Of a stretch of 64,000 nt of DNA, positions 39,101 through 49,100 are shown one piece after another. Position 1 is the first letter of the stretch; the number at the start of each line of letters is the position of its first letter. The translations under genes and the position numbers were made by a program. This DNA is from Luscinia megarhynchos. Taxonomy: Eukaryota; Chordata; Aves; Passeriformes; Turdidae. The notes beneath the pieces were generated by a model. The model was not told where the DNA came from and ran no database searches. It saw only the letters and a program-made list of their open reading frames with translations. The stretch spans positions 62,001-126,000 of the forward strand of contig JAPFBE010000078.1 of NCBI GenBank assembly GCA_034336665.1, read 5' to 3'.

Positions 39101-41778
39101 ACGAACTGGAAAAGACGAAGAATGGGACTTGGAATGATCGTAGATAGAACTTAATGGAAGAACGGCCGGAATAAGGCTTTGGAATCTGGTCGGGAATATT
39201 GCGTGTTAAAGGCAAGAACGGAGCAAGCGGTGAGTGTCGAAGTAAATATCGAAAGTAGAGGACGGAGTTTATATCGAGGAATGAAGGACGAACTGGTCAC
39301 TTAATGAGTAATCGTGAACTCGGATTGATCGTCGATAGAATACGAGTGTTGTGGGTGTGTTTTTGTGGTGTGTGTGTGGGGTGTTGGTGTGGTGGTTTGT
39401 GGGTTGTTTGTGTTGGGTGTGTGTTGTTGTGTTTGGTTTGGGGTGGCTTTGAGTAACGAATTAAAGACAAGAATCATGGCAAAGTATCGGGTGTGAAGGA
39501 TAGGAGTTTGAAACGATAAGTGTGAAATGGTTGAATGATTAAATGGAATGTGGGTTTGTTGTGGTGTGTGGGTTTGTGGGTTTGTTGTTTGGTGTTGTTG
39601 TTTGGGTTTTTGGTGGGGTTTTGTTGTGGGTGTTTGTGGGTTTGGGTGGGGTGGGGGTGGGTGTGGGGGTGTTTGTGTGGGTGGTGGGGTTGGTTGTGGG
39701 GTGTGGGGTGTTTGGGTGTTGTTTGGTGGTTTGGGTTGGTGTGTTGTGTGTGGAAGAAAGGGAGGACAAGCGGAAAGGAAGGTGATAATATGGTGAAAGT
39801 GAAAAAGGTCTATCGTGGGGAAGATGAGGTTGGATGTGGAATTGAATGAAATGGATACGATACGGATGGAACAAGTGGAAATTTGATCGTGATTAAGGAA
39901 TAATGGATGTCGAATGGAAATGGAATAAACCAGTCTGATGTCGAGAATTGAGGAAAGTGTTTGAATAAGTGTCGTGACGGGGACAAGGTTCGAATGGGAT
40001 AATAATGAGAAGGTTGTGTGGGGGTGGTGGGTTGTTGTGTGGTGTGTTTGAATGGAGTTAATGGAGTCAGGTAAGGAATTGATGTGAGAATGGAATGTAG
40101 GTTGGAAGGAGAAGTGTGGTGAACGGATCGTTTGGTGTGGTTTTGTTGTGTGTTTGTTGTGGTTTGGGGTTGGGTTGGGTGGGTTTTGTTGGTTTTTGGT
40201 TTGGTGGTTTGGTGGTTTGGTGTGGTGTGGTGTTTTTGTTTGGTTTGGTTTGGTTTGTTTGGTTGTTGTTGTTTGGTTGTTTGTTGTTTGGTTGTTTGGT
40301 TGTTGGTTTGTGTTTTGTTTTGGTTGTGGTGGTTTGTTTTGGTGTTGTTTTGGTGTGGTTTGGTTTTGGTGTTGTTGGTTGGTTGTTGTGGTTGGTGGGT
40401 TTGGTGTTGTTGGGTTGGTTTGGTGTTGTGTTGTGTGGTGTGTTTGTTGTTGTTGTTGTGGGGTGGTGTTGTGGTTTTGTTGGTTGTTTTGTTGTGTGGT
40501 GATTCTGGTTAAAAATGGGAAAAATTGGGGTAAACATGGAGAAATTGGAGGTAAAATTTCAATTAAAAATTGGGGAAAATTTGGGTGAAAATGCAAAAGT
40601 TTTGGGTTAAATTTTGGGAAAAAATCAGAAAATTTGGGGAAAAATGGGGGAATTTAAGGTTAAAATTTCAATTAAAAATCGGGGAAAATTTGGGTGAAAA
40701 TGGAAAAATTTTGGGTTAAATTTTGGGAAAAAATCAGAAAATTTGGGGAAAAATGGCGGAATTTAAGGTTAAAATTTCAATTAAAAATCGGGGAAAATTT
40801 GGGTGAAAATGGAAAAATTTTGGGCTAAAATTTAGATTAAAATTTTGGTAAAAATAGAGACATTTAGGATAAAAAGAGAGAAAATTTGGATTAAAATTTC
40901 AATTAAAAACTGGGGAAAATTTGGCTGAAAATGAAAAAATTTGAGATAAAATTTGGATTAAAATTTAGGCAAAAATGGAAAAATTTGGGGTAAAAATGGA
41001 AAAATTTGGGGTAAAAATTTCAATAAAAAATTGGGGAAAATTTGGATGAAAATGAAAAAATTTTGGATTAAAATTTGGATTAAAATTTGGGAAGAAATCC
41101 GGAAATTTGGGGTAAAAATGGGGAAATTTGGGATTAAAATTTCAGTTAAAAATCGGGAAAAGTTTGGGTGAAAATGGAAACATTTTGGGTTAAAATTTGG
41201 AATAAAATTTGGGAAAAATGGAAAAATTTGAGATAAAAATGGGGGAATTTGGGATTAAAATTTCAATTAAAAATTGGGGAAAATTTGGATGAAAATGAAA
41301 AAATTTTGAGTTAAAATTTGGGATAAAATTAGAAAATTTGGGGTAAAAAATTAAATTTTGGGATTAAAATTTCGATTTTTAATGGGGGTTGAACGGGGTG
41401 GGCGTGGCCGGAGTGGGTGTGGCAGAAAGGGGGCGCGGCCAAAACGGGTGCGGACCAATGAGCGCTTAAAGGGGCGTGGCTCAGTGAGGGTGGGCGTGGC
41501 CTACATGGGTACAGCCAATGAGAATTCAGGTGGGCGTGGCCTAAGTGGGTACTGCCAATGAGAATTCGGGTGGGCGTTGCCTAAGTGGGTACAACCAATG
41601 GGAATTCAGGTGGGCGTGGCCTAGGTGGGTACAGCCCAATGGGAATTCAGGTGGGCGTGGCCTAAGTGGGCGTGGCCTCCCCAGGAACGATGAGAAGACG
41701 GCGGCCGACTACAAAATCCAGGGCGGCTCCGTCCTCCATCTTGTGCTGGCGCTGCGGGGAGGCGTGGCCCCGGCCTGA
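36138..41778 (+). CDS. NEDD8: NEDD8, ubiquitin-like modifier
   Basis: Ubiquitin-like protein conjugated to cullins to activate cullin-RING ligases. It is made as a precursor cleaved after the LRGG at Gly76. Four exons: [22 protein letters not shown]; the [12 protein letters not shown] to SGKQ segment; and [20 protein letters not shown] then LALRGG with a four-residue tail VAPA and TGA. All intron positions keep phase and have GT-AG ends. Exon 3 has three 2-nt discrepancies from the near-invariant protein and cannot be read through as given. The rest is perfect, so the indels are probably consensus errors. Intron 3 (4 kb) holds a GC-box array, a strange G/T-only zone and two further arrays. 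Flanked by TINF2 and IPO4, as in human apart from the missing genes. Confidence 0.95.
36334..36381 (+). CDS. NEDD8: NEDD8 exon 2
   Basis: Sixteen codons, [16 protein letters not shown], identical to human NEDD8, between acceptor cccccccacag and donor AAG|GTAAAA. Confidence 0.97.
36382..37430. repeat. Inverted ACTGGGA minisatellite (NEDD8 intron 2)
   Basis: Units catcccagtt, ccctcccagt, cggtcccagt. The G-rich strand is the template strand, as in TINF2 intron 4 and opposite to the TGM1 introns. A short unique part (37431-37587) with aaaatggcggcg and four agctgttccc words precedes exon 3. Confidence 0.95.
37588..37668 (+). CDS. NEDD8: NEDD8 exon 3, three 2-nt indels
   Basis: Acceptor gtggcgcag, donor AT|GTAGGC. 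The DNA encodes VE, then (two extra bases) IKERVEEKE, then (two bases missing) IP, then (two bases missing) [10 protein letters not shown], i.e. NEDD8 residues 23-50 spread over three frames. The exon is 81 nt where 83 are expected. As written it stops early in the frame coming from exon 2. Confidence 0.9.
37669..38760. repeat. ~30-bp GC-box array (NEDD8 intron 3)
   Basis: About 35 irregular units of ggggcggggcttagaatggc plus ggtgatagag. Each has a GC box and an ATGGCGG core. Near-identical ~120-bp segments recur at about 37975-38095 and 38625-38755. Confidence 0.9.
38761..40500. other. Anomalous C-poor region with G/T-only tracts (NEDD8 intron 3)
   Basis: Stretches made only of G and T (about 39540-39750 and about 40135-40500) alternate with non-repetitive, C-poor sequence whose C is largely in CG or AC (for example gacgaagaatgggacttgga). 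It resembles nothing else in the window. The 431-residue Pro/Thr/Asn/Gln/His frame on the minus strand is a by-product. Possibly a corrupted consensus of the neighbouring 30-bp array. Confidence 0.7.
40501..41390. repeat. ~110-bp AATTTGGGTTAAAA array (NEDD8 intron 3)
   Basis: About eight units of aattaaaaatcggggaaaat then ttgggtgaaaatggaaaaat then tttgggttaaaa. Confidence 0.85.
41391..41684. repeat. ~42-bp array with CCAAT and GC-type boxes
   Basis: About six units of gtgggcgtggcctaagtggg then tacagccaatgagaattcag, ending at the acceptor of NEDD8 exon 4. Confidence 0.9.
41685..41778 (+). CDS. NEDD8: NEDD8 exon 4 (LRGG and stop)
   Basis: Acceptor cctccccag. It completes the split Met codon, then reads [30 protein letters not shown] and TGA. 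The diglycine needed for conjugation is intact. The tail removed on maturation differs from the human one, as is common. Confidence 0.96.
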
Positions 41779-41847
41779 GGGGGCGTGGCCTCGCTCCGAC
41801 TCCGCCCCCTCCCCCCCCAATTCCCTTTCCTGGATCGGTTGTTATTT

Positions 41848-41853
41848 AATAAA
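41848..41853 (+). terminator. Poly(A) signal of NEDD8
   Basis: AATAAA in ttatttaataaaggttgtc, 70 bp after the stop codon. It is followed by a T/G-rich stretch and a TGACGTCA. Confidence 0.85.
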
Positions 41854-41914
41854 GGTTGTCTGATGACGTCAGTAGCGCGTCCGTGACATCATTTCCTGTC
41901 TTGAAAGTCAGGTG

Positions 41915-42125
41915 GGCCCCACTTTTTATGGGCATTGCTCTTTTAAGGCTGCATTGCCCTTTTAAGGCGGCATTGCTCTTTTAAGGCTGCATTGCCCTTT
42001 AAAGGCGGCATTGCCCTTTTAAGTCATTTGTGGTCCCCACGATTGTCATTGCCCTTTTAAGGGAGCATTGCCCTTTTAAGTTTCTTGTGGTCCCCACTAG
42101 TGGCATTGCCCTTTTAAGACCTTTA
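41915..42125. repeat. ~23-bp array downstream of NEDD8
   Basis: About nine units of cattgcccttttaaggcggc. The word recurs once near 42897 (catcgcccttttaagagcgg), just before the IPO4 promoter, so it may once have spanned the spacer. 42125-42890 between them is low-complexity T/G then A/C sequence without a gene. Confidence 0.85.
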
Positions 42126-42939
42126 ACCCTTCATTTTCCCTTAAAAACTCATTTTTAACCCCAAAATCGTCATTTTTCAACCCGGAATTTTTATTTTTAA
42201 CCCCAATATCCTCATTTTTCACCTCCAAATTCGAATTTCCACCCCTAAAATTCATAAAATGACCCAAAATAACAGTTTGGGATTTTTTTTGAAAATTGGA
42301 GAATTTTTACTGAGTTTTTTTTGGTAAAATTCGGGGGATTTTTGGAAATTGTTTTGGTAAAATTTGGGGGATTTTTGGGGAAATTGTGGGAGAATTTTCA
42401 GTAATTTTTCAGGGGTTTTTTTTTTAATTTTTTGAAATTTTGGGGGAATTTTTTGGAATTTTCAGAGAATTTTTGGGGGAATTTGCAGAAAATTTTGGGG
42501 AGAAATTTCTGAGGATTCTTTAAGACTTTTTTGGGAGGATTTTTATTTTTTTAAATTTTAATTTTTGGGAGAATTAGTTTAATAAATCAAACTAAGATTT
42601 GAACCCCCAATTTGATTTTTCCACTCCCAAAATCCCCATTTTTACCCTTAAAAAAAAAAAAATTTCCCATTTTTAACCCCAAAATTAAAAATCCCATTTT
42701 TAACCCCTTATTAAACCCAAACTTCCAAATTTTCCCCCAAATCCCCATTTTTCACCCCAAACTTACTTAAACCATCCCAAATCCTTTTTTAACCCCCAAA
42801 TTCCCACTTCTGACCCCAAAATTATTAATTTTACCCCCCAAACTCTTGAATTTTTGCCCAAATTTCTCATTTTTAACCCCAAATCCCATTTTCGCGCCAT
42901 CGCCCTTTTAAGAGCGGACCCCACCTCTCCATCGCCGCT

Positions 42940-43065
42940 TTAAGACAATAGATGAGTCCTCCAATAGGAGCAGAGCGGCTCTAGGCCACGCCCACTTCCG
43001 GCGGCGCTCCGCTCCACTTCCGCTTGGCTCTCTGCTTCAAAATGGCGGCGCCCACGCTTTCCAAG
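42940..43065 (+). promoter_or_regulatory. IPO4 promoter and 5' UTR
   Basis: It contains CCAAT at 42961, CCACGCCC GC-box-like sites, CACTTCCGG (about 42993) and CACTTCCG (43015), which are inverted ETS sites. AAAATGGCGGC (43039) and AAGATGGCGGC (43063) are YY1-type sites, the second carrying the start codon. The arrangement is typical of a housekeeping promoter with YY1 at the initiator. Confidence 0.65.
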
Positions 43066-43134
43066 ATGGCGGCGCCCGCTCTGGAGCAGCTCCTGACGGA
43101 GCTCCTGGAGCCCGACAGCGCCGGGATCCGCCGG
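43066..43134 (+). CDS. IPO4: IPO4 exon 1
   Basis: 23 codons from the second of two nearby ATGs (43042 and 43066, in the same frame): MAAPALEQLLTELLEPDSAG then IRR, donor CGG|GTATCG. The second ATG places LEQLL at the same distance from Met as in human. The first would add MAAPTLSK. Confidence 0.92.
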
Positions 43135-46100
43135 GTATCGACAAATTTGGGCAAATTTGGGAAAATTTGGGGAATTTGGGGTTTTTTTGGTGAGGTTTGA
43201 GGGTTTTTTAGGCGACGGAGCGGCTGCGGGAGGCGCTGGAGGAGCCGGAGACGCGCGAAGGCCTCGCGGCGCTGCTGAGGGAGGCGGAGAGGCCGCAGGT
43301 CTGAGGGGGGAATTTTGGGGATTTTGGGGGAAATTTGGGGAAATTTTGGGGAAATTTTGGGGATTTTTGGGGGAATTTTGGGAAATTTGGGGGAAATTTT
43401 GGCAATTTTGGCGGGAATTTTGCGGAAAATTTTGGGAATTTTGGGAGAAATTTGGGGAATTTGGGGGAAATTTGGGGATTTTGGGGGAAATTTTGGGAAT
43501 TTTAAAGGAAATTTGGGGGATTTTGAGGGAAATTTGGGGATTCTGTGGGAAATTCTGGGATTTTTGGGAAAAATTTGCGGATTTTGGGGGAAATTTGGGG
43601 GATTTTTTGGGAAATTCTGGGATTTTTGGGGAAAATTTGCGGATTTTGGGAAAAATTTTGGGAGAAATTTGGGAATTTTGGGGAAAATTTTGGGGAAAAT
43701 TTGGGGATTGTGGGGAAAATTTGGGAATTTTGGGGAAATTTTGGGGAATTTGGAGGAAATTTGGGGATTTTGGGGAAATTTTGGGATTTTTGGGGAAAAT
43801 TTTGGGAATTTTGGGGAAAATTTGGGGATTGTGGGGAAAATCTGGGAATTTTGGGGAAATTTTGGGGATTTTGGGGAAAATTTGGGGAATTTTGGGGAAA
43901 ATTTGGGGAGTTTGGGGAAAATTTGGGAATTTGGGGGGAAATTTTGGGAATTTTTGGAGAAAATTTGGGAATTTTTGGGGAAATTTTGGGAATTTTAGGG
44001 GAAATTTTGGGAATTTTGGGGAAAATTTGGGAATTTTGAATGAAATTTTGGGGAGTTTGGGGAAATTTGGGGGAATTTTGGGGGGAATTTGGGAATTTTG
44101 GGGAAATTTTGGGAATTTTAGGGGAAATTTTGGCATTTTTAAGGAAAATTTTGGGGATTGTGGGGAAAATCTGGGAATTTGGGGGAAATTTGGGGATGTT
44201 TGGGGGAAATTTTGGGAATTTTAGGGGAAATTTTGAGATTTTGGGGAAAATTTTGGGAATTTTGGGGAAAATTTGGGGATTGTGGGGAAAATTTGGGAAT
44301 TTTGGGGGAAATTTTGTGGATTTTGGGGAAATTTTGGGAATTTTGTGGAAAATTTGGGGATTGTGGGGAAAATTTGGGATTTTTGGGGAACTTTTGGGGA
44401 ATTTGGGGGAAATTTGGGGATTTTGGGGGAAATTTTGGGAATTTGGGGGAAATTTTGGGAATTTTTGGAGAAAATTTGAGAATTTTTGGGGAAATTTTGG
44501 GAATTTTAGGGGAAATTTTGGGGAATTTTGGGGAAAATTTTGGGAATTTTGGGAGAAATTTGGGGATTTTTGAGTGAAATTTGGGAATTTTAGGGGAAAT
44601 TTTGGTATTTTTGAGGAAATTTTGGGATTTTGGGGAAAATTTGGGGATTGTGGAGAAAGTTTGGGGGAAATTTTGGGAATTTTGCGGGAAATTTTGGGAT
44701 TTTGGGGGCTTCTGAGGTGATTTTTGGGAATTTTGGGGGACATTTTGGGAATTTTGAGGAAAATTTGGGGAGTTTGGGGTAATTTTGGGAAATTTGGGGG
44801 ATTTTTGGGAATTCTGGGGAAAATTTTGGAAATATTGGGAAAAATTTGGGGATGTTTGGGGGAAATTTGGGGATTTTTGGCGGGATTTTTGGGGGGTTCT
44901 GAGGGGATTTTTGGGAATTTTGGGGAAAATTTAGGGATTTTAAAGGGATTTTGGCGGAATTTGGGATTTTTGGGGAAAATTTGAGAATTTTGGGGAAAGA
45001 TTGGGGAGTTTGGGGGAAATTTGGGAAATTTGGCGGAAATTTGGGGGATTTTTGGGGGAAATTTGGGGATTTTGATGGGAATTTTGGGGAAAATTTTGGG
45101 GGAAATTTGGGGATTTTTTTGGGAAATTTTGGGATTTTGGGGATTTTTGACGGAATTTGGGGGGTTCCGTGGGGATTTTTGGGAATTTTGGGGATTCTTT
45201 GGGATATTTTTGGGAGTTTTTGGTATTTTTAAATTTAATTTCTGTGAGCTTTTATTCAATTTTGGGAGATTTTTTGGGGAGTTTTGGGATTTTTTGGGGA
45301 GATTTTGGGGCTTTTTGGGTCGAATTGGGAAGGGATTTTGGGGTAATTTTGGGATTTTTGGGTGATTTTGGGGTTTTTGGGGTTCTCAGGTGAATTTTGG
45401 GGGTTAATTTTGGTTTTTGGGGGTGATTTTGGGGGGGTCCCAGGTTGATTTTTGGGGTGATTTTGGGGATTTTTTGGGGTGAATTTGGGGATTTTTTGGG
45501 GATTTTTGGGATTTTTGGGGTTCCCAAGTAGATTTTGGGGTAATTTTGGGGATTTTTTGGGGTGATTTTGGGGATTTTTCGGGGTCCCAGGTCCTGAATT
45601 TGGCGGCGCTTTTGCTGCGGGAAGCTGCTGAAGAAACTCCCCCCGGATTTGATTGACAGGTGGGCGTGGCCTGAGGCCCATTGGACTCAATGGGAGGAGG
45701 CGTGGCCTCGGCAAAAGGGGCGGGGATTCAGCCCCTTTGGGATCAATGGAGGGGGCGTGGCTTAGGGAAAAGGGGCGGGGAGTGGGAGCCCATTTGAATC
45801 AATGGAGGAGGCGTGGCTTAGGAAAAGGGGCGTGGCTTGAGCTCCATTTAACTCAATGCGAGGGTTTGGGCCCATTGGAATCAATGGGAGGGGCGTGGCT
45901 TATGAAAGGGGCGGGGCTTGAACTCCATTTAAATCAATGGGAGGTTTGGGGCCATTGGGATCAATGGGAGGGGCGTGGCTTAGGAAAAAGGGCGGGGCTT
46001 GATCTCCATTTAACTCAATGGGGAGGTTTGGGCCCATTGGACTAAAAAGGGAGGGGCGTGGCCTCGGCAAAAGGGGCGGGGATTCAGCCCCTTTGGGATC

Positions 46101-49100
46101 AATGGAGGGGGCGTGGCTTAGGGGAAAGGGGCGGGGAGTGGGAGCCCATTTGAATCAATGGAGGAGGCGTGGCTTAGGAAAAGGGGCGTGGCTTGAGCTC
46201 CATTTAACTCCATGGGTGGTTTGGGCCCATTGGGATCAATGGGAGGGCGTGGCTTAGGAAAAGGGGCGTGGCTTGAGCGCCATTTAACTCAATGGGAGGT
46301 TTGGGCCCATTGGAATCAATGGGAGGGGCGTGGCTTAGGAAAAGGGGCGGGGCTTGGGCGCCCATTGGAATCAATGGACGGGGCGTGGCTTGGGTCTGAT
46401 TGGAATTAATTGGAGTTAATTGGATTTCATTTAGGGGTGGCTGGAGGAAAAGGGGCGGGGCTTCCACCGCATTGGGATCAATGCGAGGGGGCGTGGCTTG
46501 CACGCCATTAAACCCAATGGGAGGGGCGTGGCTTAGGGAAAAGGGGCGGAGCTTAATCCTTAAGTCAGTGGGAGGGGCGTGGCTTGTCTCATTGGAATTA
46601 ATTGGAGTTAATTAGAATTAATTTAAGGCGTGGCTAGGGGAAAGCGGGCGTGGCTTAGGCAGCATTGAGTTCACTGGGGCGTGGCTTGTTTCCCATTGGA
46701 ATCAATAAGGGGGCGTGGCTTGAGGAAAAGGGGCGGGGCTTCAGTTCATTAAAGTAACTGGGAAGGGCGTGGCTTGAAGAAAGGGGCGGGGCTTATGTGT
46801 CAGTTGGGTCTATGGAAGGGGCGTGGCTTGGGAAAAAAGAGGCGGAGCTTCAGCACCATTAAACTCAATGGGAGGGGCGTGGCCTTAGACAACAATGGGC
46901 GTGGCTTGAGGAAAGGGGCGAGGCTTCAGTTCATTAAAGTAACTGGAAAGGGCGTGGCTTGGAAGAAAGGGGGCGGGCTTAGGCGCCATTGAGGTCTGTG
47001 GAAGGGGGCGTGGCTTGGGGAAAAGGGGCGGAGCTTTAGCGCAATTAAACTCAATGGGAGGGGCGTGGCCTGTCATATACACCAATGGGGCGTGGCTTAG
47101 GAAAAAAGAGGCGGGGCTTAAGTGCCATTAAACTCAATGGGAGGGGCGTGGCTTGAGGAAAGGGGGCGGGGCTTAAAGCCCAGTTGGAATAAATGTAAGG
47201 GGCGTGGCTTGGGAAAAGGGGCGGAGCTTCAACCGCATTGAAGTCAATTGGAGGGGCGTGGCTTAGGAAGAAGGGGCGGGGCTTAAGTCACATTAAACTC
47301 AATGGGAGGGGCGTGGCTTGAGGAAAAGGGGCGGGGCTTAAGTGCCATTAAACTCAATGGGAGAGGCGTGGCTTAGGAGAAAGGGGCGGGGCTTAAGTGC
47401 CATTAAACCTAATGGGAGGGGGCGTGGCTTGAGGAAAAGGGGCGGGGCTTCAGCTCTATTGAGCCAATGGGTGTGGCATGACCATATACGGTAAAGGGGG
47501 CGTGTCTAACTCTGGCCACGCCCCTTTCAGGCTCCCCCATCTCGTGGTCGAGGCTCTGGAGCAGGAGACAGAGTGAGTCCAAAATCCTCCAAATTCACCC
47601 CAAAATTTGGCCCAAATTTGGGGGATTTGAGGGTGGGGGGAGGGGCAGGGGACAATTGGGGATTTTTGGGGAAAAAAATTGGAATTTTTGGGGAAAAAAA
47701 TTGGAATTTTGGGGAAAAAATTGGGAAATTTGGGGGAAATTTTTGATTTTTTTTGGGTGGGAAATTGGGGATTTTGGGGGGAAAATTCAGATTTTTGGGG
47801 AAAATTTGGGATTATGGGGGAAATTTGGGGATTTTAGGGGAAAAAACCGGAATTTGGGTTGGAAAATTGGAAATTTTTAAAAAAAATATTTGGGGAGTTT
47901 CTGGTTTAAAAAATTGGGGGTTTTTAGGGGGGAAATGGGAATTTTGGGGGGAAAATGGGAATTTTGGCAAAAAAATGGAAATTTTTAAATTTAAAAAAGT
48001 GGAATTTTGGTGAAAAATTTAGAAATTTTTTTTGGGGTAGAAAATTGGGGATTTTGGGGGGAAAATGGGAATTGTGGGGGAAAAATGGAAATTTTTAGAT
48101 TTCAAAAAATGGAGTTTTGGTTAAAAATTTAGAAATTTTTTTTTGGTGGAAAATTGGGAATTTTGGGTTAAAAATTTGGGAGATTTAGGGGATGAAAATT
48201 CAGAATTTGGGTGAAAAAAATTCAAATTTTTTCACTAAAAAAACCCAATTTTGGTGAAAAAATGGGATTTTTTGGCAAAAAAAAAGAGATTTTTTTGCTG
48301 AAAATTGAGGATTTTTTCAGGAGTTTTGGGGAATTTTTGGGATTTTGGGAATTTTTGTGGGAAAAAATGAGAATTTTGAAAAAAAAGCTGATTTGGGGGA
48401 GAAAACTGGGATTTTGGAGGTGAAAAATGGGAATTCTGGTTAAAAATTGAAAATTTTTAAATTTTAAAAAAATGGAATTTTGGTGAAAAATTTGGAATTT
48501 TTTGGGGGGTATAAAATTGGGAATTTTGGGGGAAAATTAAGAATTTTGGCCAAAAAATTCGAATTTTTTAACCAAAAAAAATTCCCAATTTTGTTAAAAA
48601 AAAGGATTTTTTTGGTTAAAAATGGGATTTTTTGGCAAAAAAAATCAGATTTTTTTGGTTAAAAATGGGAATTTTTTCAGGAATTTTGGGGAATTTTTGG
48701 GATTTTGGGAATTTTGGGGGAAAATTTGGAATTTTGGCAAAAAAATTTGAATTTTTTCGCTAAAAAAATCCCAATTTTGGTGAAAAAAATGGGATTTTTT
48801 GGTTAAAAAATGAGATTTTTTTTGCTGAAAATTGGGGATTTTGTCAGGAATTTTTGGGGAATTTTTTGGAAATTTTTGGGAATTTGGGGTTAAAAATTTG
48901 GGAGATTTAGGGGATGAAAATTCAGAATTTGGGTGAAAAAAATCCGATTTTTTTTTCACTAAAAACCCCAATTTTGGTGAGAAACTGGGATTTTTTGGCA
49001 AAAAAAATCAGTTTTTTTTGCTGAAAATTGTAAATTTCGTCAGGAATTTTTGGGGATTTTTTGGGATTTTGGGAATTTTGTGGGAAAAAATGAGAATTTT

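Noticed and set aside
39301..40596. 431-residue minus-strand open frame rich in Pro, Thr, Asn, Gln and His
   Set aside because: It is the complement of G/T-only DNA inside NEDD8 intron 3, with no domain and low sequence complexity.
43042..43065. Upstream ATG as the IPO4 start
   Set aside because: The in-frame ATG at 43066 gives the same spacing to LEQLL as in human IPO4. The upstream one would add eight residues encoded by a duplicated atggcggcgccc word.
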